DNA from: Bacteroidota bacterium
GTDB taxonomy: Bacteria; Bacteroidota; Bacteroidia; Bacteroidales; VadinHA17
Direction of reading: 5' to 3'
Assembly (NCBI GenBank): GCA_030628785.1
Contig: DAOVQI010000065.1
Location: 1 to 11,069, forward strand
Length of the DNA stretch: 11,069 nucleotides
In this document: piece after piece, positions 5,622 to 11,069 of the stretch
How positions within the stretch are numbered: position 1 is the first letter of the stretch
Layout: each line of letters starts with the position of its first letter
Notes under the pieces: model-generated
The model's database searches: none
Told to the model about the DNA's origin: nothing
The model's input: the letters and a program-made list of their open reading frames with translations, nothing else
Translations under genes and position numbers: made by a program

Positions 5622-8600
5622 TCACTTATAGTGCAAAACTGCAGCCAGCCACTTTTCAGCTTCTTCAACATATATTCCTTTTCTTAGGGCATAATCTTCA
5701 ACCTGGTCTTTTCTGACTTTTCCAATTTCGAAAAAATGTGATTCGGGATGCGAAAAAATCAGTCCACATACAGAAGCAGCCGGAAACATGGAAAAGTTTT
5801 CAGTTAAAGTAATACCCATTGTCTTTTCAGCATCAAGCAGGTTAAATACTTTCTGTTTTTCAAAATGGTCAGGGCAAGCAGGATAACCATAAGCAGACCG
5901 GATTCCCTGATACCTGGTTTGAAAAAGATCTCGTTTTGACAGGTTTTCCTTTTTGGCATATCCCCAGAATTCTTTTCTTATTCGTTCATGAATTCGCTCA
6001 ATAAATGCCTCCACCAGACGGTCGGCAAGGGCTTTTACCATGATGGCTGAATAATCATCATGGTTTATTTCGAACTCCTGAATATATGTCTCCAGGCCAA
6101 TACCGGCTGTAGCAGCAAACAAGCCAATGTAATCGTTCTTTCCTGATTCCTCCGGAGCAATAAAACCGGATAAGGAAAGGTTATAACCTGATGATGTTTT
6201 TTCAGTTTGCTGCCGTAACAGGTTAAGTTTTGTCAATATTTTTTGCTTCGATTCATCGTGGTATACGGTGATATCATCACCGGTTGAATTAGCAGGGAAC
6301 AAACCTAAAACCATATTGGCCTGCAGAACCTTATCTTTGATCAAACGATCAAGGTGTTGTTGGGCATCTTTGTATAGTTTCCTGGCTTCTTTCCCTTTTT
6401 CAGGGTGATCCAGGATATCCGGAAACCGTCCTTTCAGTTCCCATACATGAAAGAAATATGTCCAGTCGATATAATCCCTGATCTCTTCCAGACTATAATT
6501 CCTGAATTTTTTAATACCAGTCAAATCAGGCTTTGGTGGAGTATAGTTTTGCCATTTGTAATCAGGTTTGTTTTTACGGGCTTCTTCAATAGGAATATAA
6601 TTCCGTTTAATACCCGCATTCATTTCCCTTAGTTTACGGTATTTATCTCCGGTTTCATTCAGGTATTTTTCTTTATGGTTTGCTGACAGTAAGTCGGATA
6701 CGACTTTTACGCTCATCGAGGCGTCTTTGATATAAATGACCCCATTAGTATAAGCGGGATGTATTTTTACAGCAGTATGTAATACGGACGTTGTGGCGCC
6801 TCCTATTAGTAAAGGGATATCGAGTCCTTCCCGTTCCATTTCCTTTGCAATATGTACCATCTCCTCCAATGAAGGAGTGATCAGTCCGCTTAGTCCAATG
6901 ATGCTGACATCTTCTTCCTTTGCAATGCTGATAATTTTCTCTGAAGGCACCATAACCCCCAGATCGACAACTTCATAATTATTACATCCAAGAACAATTC
7001 CGACGATGTTCTTGCCGATATCATGAACATCTCCTTTTACAGTTGCCAACAGGATTTTACCTGCTGAATTCGCCGTTTTACCAGGATCAGTTTCTGCCTG
7101 GATGTATGGCATAAGGACTGCCACAGCCTTTTTCATTACCCTCGCACTCTTAATTACCTGGGGCAGGAACATTTTTCCGGAGCCAAACAAATCACCCACT
7201 ATGTTCATTCCCTTCATGAGAGGGCCATCAATTATATCGATGGATTTTTGAAAAGATTTTCTAGCCTCAAGAACGTCCTTTTCAATGTAATCTGTTATTC
7301 CTTTAATTAAAGAATGAGTTAATCGATCGTTAACCGGATATTTTCTCCACTCAGATTTTTGGGTTATGATGATCTCTTTATTTACCGGTTTCTGTGCAAA
7401 GGAAACAAGTCTTTCAGTAGCATCCTGCCTTCGGTTCAGGATAACATCTTCAACCCGTTCTAAAAGATCTTTTGGTATTTCATCGTATACCATAAGCATA
7501 CCCGCGTTAACTATACCCATATCGAGGCCTGCATTTATAGCATGATACAAAAAAGCTGAATGCATGGCTTCCCGGATAAGATTGTTTCCCCTGAATGAAA
7601 AAGACAGGTTGCTGATTCCTCCGCTAACATGGACATGAGGCAGATTTTTTTTAATCCATTTTGTAGCCCTTATAAAATCGACGGCGAAATTATCGTGTTC
7701 TTCAATACCGGTAGCTATGGTTAAGATGTTCGGGTCAAAAATGATGTCATGAGCAGGGAAATCGAGTGATGAAGTGAGAATTTTGTATGCCCGGTTGCAA
7801 ATCTCTGTTTTCCTTTCAAATGTTACTGCCTGGCCTTGTTCGTCAAAGGCCATAACCACCGTGGCAGCACCATATTCTTTAATAAGATTGGCTTGCTTTT
7901 TAAAAACTTCTTCACCTTCTTTCAGACTAATGGAATTTACGACAGATTTTCCCTGAACACACTTCAAACCGGCTTCAATTACTGACCATTTGGATGAATC
8001 GATCATAACAGGAATTCTGGCAATTTCAGGATCGGAAGCAAGAAAATTTAAAAACCGGGTCATGGCTTTTTCAGAATCCAGCATCGCATCGTCCATATTA
8101 ACATCGAGTATCTGTGCTCCTCCCTCTACTTGCTGCCTTGCCACGGAAAGCGCTTCTTCGTATTTTTCCTCACGGATCAGCCCGGCAAATTTCCTTGAGC
8201 CTGACACATTGGTCCGTTCACCGATATTAATGAAGTTGCTTCCGGGAAAAACGGTTAACGGTTCTAGTCCGCTTAAATTTAATGTCTGTTTCAGATCGGG
8301 TGGTGATCTTCTTTCTGCTTTTTCAGCGAGCTTTACGAACCGCTTAATATGTTCAGGTGTTGTACCACAACATCCTCCAACAATATTTACGAATTTGTTA
8401 TCGAGGAAATCTTTGATATACCCGGCCATTTCATCCGGTGTTTCTTCGTATTCTCCGAACTGGTTTGGCAGGCCGGCATTTGGATAAATACTTACCGGAA
8501 AAGGTGCTTTTTCAGAAAGCTCCTCGATGAATGGACGAAGCTCCTTTGCTCCAAACGAACAGTTTAATCCAATACTAAACAATTTCATATGGGAAAGGGA

Positions 8601-9296
8601 ATTAAGAAAGGATTCAACAGTTTGTCCTGAAAGTGTTCGTCCGCTTAAGTCGTTTATAGTTCCCGAAACCATAACGGGAACTTCCTTTTTCTTATCGCTG
8701 AGCAAATGTTTGATGGCGAAGAGAGCTGCTTTTGCATTCAGAGTATCGAAAATGGTTTCCACAAGCAATAGGTCAACACCTCCATCGATTAAGCCTGCAA
8801 TTTGTTCCCGATAGGCAGCAGCCAGGTCATCAAAATTGACCAATCTGAATCCGGGATCATCAACATCGGGTGAAATGGAAACTGTTTTATTGGTTGGGCC
8901 TATCGACCCGGCAACAAATCTGGGTTTTTGAGGCGTTTTTTTTGAAAATTCATCAGCAATTTCCCTGGCAATCCTGGAAGCAGTGAGGTTTATTTCATAA
9001 ACCAATTCTTCCGTTTTATAATCGGCCATCGAAATCCGGTTTGCATTAAAGGTATTGGTCTCAATAATGTCTGCCCCTGCTTCCAGAAATTGTCTGTGAA
9101 TATCCCTGATTATTTCAGGCTGTGTAACCGAAAGGATATCATTGTTTCCTTTTAATTCAAAAGGGAAATTTTCAAAACGCTCCCCCCGGAAATCCTTTTC
9201 TTCTAAATCACAGGCCTGGATCATTGTCCCCATGGCTCCATCAAGGACCAGAACCCTGTTTTGAATTGCCTGGTAAATATTTGTAATATTATCCAT
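5622..9296 (-). CDS. metH: Cobalamin-dependent methionine synthase
   Basis: This 1224-residue protein is full length (E. coli MetH is 1227). It transfers the methyl of 5-methyltetrahydrofolate to homocysteine through methylcobalamin. The homocysteine domain (about 1-330) carries the zinc ligands C246 in GLNCSFGA and C309-C310 in GGCCGTTP. The folate-binding domain (about 350-620) shows FINIGERTNVSGS (355-367) and DVNMDDAM. The cap domain is about 650-740. The B12 domain has DVHDIGKNIVG (756-766), in which H758 is the lower axial ligand and D756 and S809 complete the ligand triad, plus GLSGLITPSL (801-810). The SAM-binding reactivation domain (about 900-1224) has RSAYGYPACPDH (1133-1144). All catalytic residues looked for are present. 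The 5' leader contains a SAM-I riboswitch, so expression should fall when SAM is plentiful. MetF lies downstream on the same strand. Confidence 0.98.
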   Translation of the reverse strand: MDNITNIYQAIQNRVLVLDGAMGTMIQACDLEEKDFRGERFENFPFELKGNNDILSVTQPEIIRDIHRQFLEAGADIIETNTFNANRISMADYKTEELVYEINLTASRIAREIADEFSKKTPQKPRFVAGSIGPTNKTVSISPDVDDPGFRLVNFDDLAAAYREQIAGLIDGGVDLLLVETIFDTLNAKAALFAIKHLLSDKKKEVPVMVSGTINDLSGRTLSGQTVESFLNSLSHMKLFSIGLNCSFGAKELRPFIEELSEKAPFPVSIYPNAGLPNQFGEYEETPDEMAGYIKDFLDNKFVNIVGGCCGTTPEHIKRFVKLAEKAERRSPPDLKQTLNLSGLEPLTVFPGSNFINIGERTNVSGSRKFAGLIREEKYEEALSVARQQVEGGAQILDVNMDDAMLDSEKAMTRFLNFLASDPEIARIPVMIDSSKWSVIEAGLKCVQGKSVVNSISLKEGEEVFKKQANLIKEYGAATVVMAFDEQGQAVTFERKTEICNRAYKILTSSLDFPAHDIIFDPNILTIATGIEEHDNFAVDFIRATKWIKKNLPHVHVSGGISNLSFSFRGNNLIREAMHSAFLYHAINAGLDMGIVNAGMLMVYDEIPKDLLERVEDVILNRRQDATERLVSFAQKPVNKEIIITQKSEWRKYPVNDRLTHSLIKGITDYIEKDVLEARKSFQKSIDIIDGPLMKGMNIVGDLFGSGKMFLPQVIKSARVMKKAVAVLMPYIQAETDPGKTANSAGKILLATVKGDVHDIGKNIVGIVLGCNNYEVVDLGVMVPSEKIISIAKEEDVSIIGLSGLITPSLEEMVHIAKEMEREGLDIPLLIGGATTSVLHTAVKIHPAYTNGVIYIKDASMSVKVVSDLLSANHKEKYLNETGDKYRKLREMNAGIKRNYIPIEEARKNKPDYKWQNYTPPKPDLTGIKKFRNYSLEEIRDYIDWTYFFHVWELKGRFPDILDHPEKGKEARKLYKDAQQHLDRLIKDKVLQANMVLGLFPANSTGDDITVYHDESKQKILTKLNLLRQQTEKTSSGYNLSLSGFIAPEESGKNDYIGLFAATAGIGLETYIQEFEINHDDYSAIMVKALADRLVEAFIERIHERIRKEFWGYAKKENLSKRDLFQTRYQGIRSAYGYPACPDHFEKQKVFNLLDAEKTMGITLTENFSMFPAASVCGLIFSHPESHFFEIGKVRKDQVEDYALRKGIYVEEAEKWLAAVLHYK

Positions 9297-9373
9297 ATAA
9301 AATATCTTTATATCAGGTTGAACAATAAATAAAAAGTAAGGGAGAAACTGACCGGTATGGTCTTAAGAACGAA

Positions 9374-9411
9374 TTAGACAGGCCTTCAAACAAGATTTGT
9401 TCGAAGTCTAA
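9374..9411 (-). promoter_or_regulatory. Strong hairpin in the metH leader
   Basis: In the minus-strand RNA, TTAGAC (9411-9406) pairs with GTCTAA (9379-9374), and TTCGAACAA (9405-9397) pairs with TTGTTTGAA (9393-9385) across a three-base loop. A five-base bulge lies on the 3' side. One pair is G-U in the metH-sense RNA but would be A-C in the opposite transcript, which favours function in the metH message. No clean U-run follows (ATTCGTTCTT), so a simple intrinsic terminator is uncertain. Confidence 0.6.
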
Positions 9412-9437
9412 CGCATGCACATAGGCATGAAGGGCAT
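9408..9437 (-). CDS. Possible Met-rich leader peptide of metH
   Basis: A nine-codon frame, MPFMPMCMR followed by TAG, lies between the SAM-I aptamer and metH. Four of nine residues are Met and one is Cys. A purine patch, AGAG, lies eight bases before the ATG and might serve as a weak ribosome site. The stop codon falls inside the 5' arm of the hairpin at 9374-9411, the arrangement expected of an amino-acid attenuator. Frames this short arise often by chance, and the GCATGC palindrome contributes to the Met count, so the call is tentative. Confidence 0.35.
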   Translation of the reverse strand: MPFMPMCMR

Positions 9438-9543
9438 TGTAAAATCTCTGAAGATTAAATGGAAAGAAACTCCCACCGGATTAATTGCCGGAAAAGTTGT
9501 TTTTTGTCTTTTGAATAACCTGTTCATTGATTTTGTGTTTAAG

Positions 9544-9650
9544 TTATTATCTCCCGTTTTACCGGGATTAGGTGTTAGCACCTTTTTTCCGCCTGGTGGA
9601 AAAGGTTGCTAGAGGTTCGTTGAGCCTAATCTCTCCCCTCTTCTTAATAA
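9544..9650 (-). promoter_or_regulatory. SAM-I (S-box) riboswitch controlling metH
   Basis: The minus strand carries the SAM-I core in order. P1 is TTATT (9650-9646) with AATAA (9548-9544). P2 is AGAGG (9641-9637) with CCTCT (9615-9611). Then come the conserved GCAACC (9609-9604), P3 CCTTTTCC (9605-9598) with GGAAAAAAGG (9590-9581), the conserved GGTGCTAAC (9582-9574), and P4 with arms TCCCG and CGGGA (9567-9552). The loop of P2 (GATTAGG, 9631-9625) is complementary to CCTAATC (9572-9566), the pseudoknot diagnostic of this class. The 3' strand of P1 can alternatively pair with GTTATT at 9519-9514 in minus-strand RNA, a possible switching element. The metH ATG lies about 250 bases downstream, so the expression platform is long. 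Binding of S-adenosylmethionine is expected to lower metH expression. Confidence 0.93.
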
Positions 9651-9712
9651 ATCAAACACCCTTAATAGAAAGGAATATTTGAATTTGAGCCTGCTAAGGT
9701 AAACTGAAAAAA

Positions 9713-9743
9713 TTTAACTTCAAAGAAATTATTGCTAATTTTA
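9713..9743 (+). promoter_or_regulatory. Candidate cysS promoter
   Basis: TTTA (9713-9716), 19 bases, then TAATTTTA (9736-9743) approximates the Bacteroidota TTTG-N19-21-TAnnTTTG arrangement, with the last base of each box different. It lies 33 bases before the cysS ATG. The divergent metH promoter must also lie between 9650 and 9776, but I could not place it convincingly. Confidence 0.35.
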
Positions 9744-9776
9744 CCTGCACCAATCGCTCAAATCGAAAGCAATAAA

Positions 9777-11069
9777 ATGCACAACCAATTTTATATATAC
9801 AATACCTTAACCAGGAAAAAGGAAAAGTTTATTCCCATTAATCCCCCTCATGTTGGTTTATATGTTTGCGGTCCAACAGCTTACGGCGAAGCCCATTTAG
9901 GTCATGCCCGTCCGGCCATTACCTTTGATCTGCTTTTCAGGTATCTGAAACACCTGGGATATAAAATTCGTTATGTGAGAAATATTACCGATGTGGGGCA
10001 CTTGGAGCAGGATGCTGACGAAGGAGAAGACAAGGTTGGTAAGAAAGCACGAATGGAACAACTGGAGCCGATGGAGGTGGTCCAGTATTATATAAATAGC
10101 TACCACCGTAATATGCGTCAACTTAATGTGCTTGAACCAAGTATTGAACCTTTGGCTTCAGGGCATATCATTGATCAGCAGGAATTTGTAAGTAAAATCA
10201 TTGAAAACGGGTTTGCCTATGAAGTGAATGGATCGGTTTATTTTGATCTGGGAAAATACAACGGTAAATATCATTATGGAAAACTTTCAGGAAGGATTCT
10301 GGAAGATCTGCTTTCCTATACAAGAGAGCTTGAAGGACATGAAGAAAAGAAAAACCCATATGATTTTGCTCTATGGAAAAAAGCAAAGCCTGAACATATT
10401 ATGAAATGGCCATCCAAATGGAGTACCGGCTTTCCGGGATGGCACCTTGAATGCTCTGTAATGAGCACAAAATACCTGGGTGAAGAATTTGATATCCACG
10501 GTGGTGGAATGGATCTGCTATTCCCACACCATGAATGTGAAATAGCCCAATCAAAAGCAGCCTTGGGAAAGGAATCCGTAACATACTGGATGCATAATAA
10601 CCTGATTACACTTAATGGCCAAAAGATGGGTAAATCACTGGGCAATTCCATTTCCCTGGATGAATTCTTTACAGGTAAGCATAAATTGCTTGAAAAAGCA
10701 TATACTCCAATGACCATCCGGTTCTTTATGCTGCAGGCTCATTACCGCAGCCCACTGGATTTCACAAATAAGGCTCTCCAGGCTTCAGAAAAAGGATTGG
10801 AAAGATTGTTTTCAGGGATACATACACTCGATAAGATTCAAACTTCATCAAATTCAACACTTGACATCAAATCCCTGGAAAAAAGATGCTACGATGCCTT
10901 AAATGACGATCTGGACACCCCCAGTCTGATTTCATATCTGTTTGATGGGATTAGAATGATAAATTCGATCCAAATCAAACAGGAATCCATCAATAAGGAA
11001 GATCTTGAAACACTGATAAAGCTGTATCATACCTTCGTGGGAGATATACTTGGGTTACAGGCAGAAGAA
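9777..11069 (+). CDS. cysS: Cysteinyl-tRNA synthetase (3' end beyond the window)
   Basis: The first 431 residues are present and the frame is open to the last base; the complete enzyme is usually about 490. It is a class I cytoplasmic synthetase that charges tRNA-Cys with cysteine using ATP. The HIGH-type motif is HLGH at 40-43, directly after VCGPTAYGEA, and the KMSKS-type motif is KMGKS at 283-287. The zinc ligands that select cysteine are all visible: C31, C226 in GWHLECS, H251 and E255 in PHHECE. The spacings of the last three match E. coli C209, H234 and E238. FDIHGGGMDLLFPHHECE (about 238-255) is a CysRS hallmark. The anticodon-binding region begins near residue 330 and is cut by the window edge. 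The ATG at 9777 gives the normal N-terminus for the family. The gene is divergent from metH, with 480 bases between them. Confidence 0.97.
   Translation, partial: MHNQFYIYNTLTRKKEKFIPINPPHVGLYVCGPTAYGEAHLGHARPAITFDLLFRYLKHLGYKIRYVRNITDVGHLEQDADEGEDKVGKKARMEQLEPMEVVQYYINSYHRNMRQLNVLEPSIEPLASGHIIDQQEFVSKIIENGFAYEVNGSVYFDLGKYNGKYHYGKLSGRILEDLLSYTRELEGHEEKKNPYDFALWKKAKPEHIMKWPSKWSTGFPGWHLECSVMSTKYLGEEFDIHGGGMDLLFPHHECEIAQSKAALGKESVTYWMHNNLITLNGQKMGKSLGNSISLDEFFTGKHKLLEKAYTPMTIRFFMLQAHYRSPLDFTNKALQASEKGLERLFSGIHTLDKIQTSSNSTLDIKSLEKRCYDALNDDLDTPSLISYLFDGIRMINSIQIKQESINKEDLETLIKLYHTFVGDILGLQAEE

Noticed and set aside
7990..8487. 165-codon open frame on the plus strand inside metH
   Set aside because: It is antisense to the homocysteine and folate domains of metH, low in complexity (Ser-rich), has no recognisable motif, and is explained by metH codon use.
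9415..9612. 65-codon plus-strand open frame between metH and cysS
   Set aside because: It overlaps the SAM-I aptamer and the metH leader hairpin in antisense; the sequence is explained by RNA structure, and the peptide has no domain.
10623..10637. KMGKS instead of KMSKS in CysRS as a possible defect
   Set aside because: The second lysine is kept and this Gly variant is, as far as I know, normal in Bacteroidota CysRS; all zinc ligands are intact.
10316..10717. 133-codon minus-strand open frame inside cysS
   Set aside because: It is antisense to the zinc-site and KMSKS region of cysteinyl-tRNA synthetase.

Overview
The window looks like chromosomal DNA of a member of the Bacteroidota, most likely Bacteroidales or Marinilabiliales. 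The evidence is AT-rich intergenic DNA, weak or absent Shine-Dalgarno sequences, promoter boxes resembling the Bacteroidota TAnnTTTG element, a Bacteroidota-style SAM-I riboswitch, and protein sequences of that style. No database search was possible, so this placement rests on recognition. Five protein genes are well supported, and one is clearly broken.

Left part (1-1138): a possible C-terminal scrap of an upstream gene ends at 63. Next comes a secreted YtfJ-like thioredoxin-fold protein (164-694). A gene-free stretch follows, holding a long inverted repeat (743-789), a 210-bp element with mirror-image hairpin ends (812-1021) and a probable rnr terminator (1043-1091).

Middle (1139-5621): complete rnr (RNase R) on the minus strand is followed by a palindrome pair at 3313-3354. 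A plus-strand patatin-like phospholipase remnant (3502-3756) keeps the N-terminal catalytic serine motif but seems to have lost its centre by internal deletion. Then come about 630 bp of repeat debris with a third copy of the hairpin element (4048-4076), and complete metF on the minus strand, bracketed by short tandem repeats on both sides. A structured-looking island lies between metF and metH.

Right part (5622-11069): complete cobalamin-dependent methionine synthase metH is on the minus strand. Its leader of about 350 nt begins with a convincing SAM-I riboswitch and also holds a nine-codon reading frame with four Met codons that runs into a strong hairpin. Divergently, cysS (cysteinyl-tRNA synthetase) runs off the right edge.

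How the genes fit together: MetF makes the 5-methyltetrahydrofolate that MetH uses to methylate homocysteine. The two genes are co-directional, so the riboswitch ahead of metH may govern both, unless metF has its own promoter in the 274-bp gap. RNase R, the YtfJ-like protein and CysRS are ordinary housekeeping or envelope functions with no evident link. The most interesting observations are the metH leader (riboswitch plus possible Met-rich leader peptide), the covarying REP-like hairpin family, and the internally deleted patatin gene.
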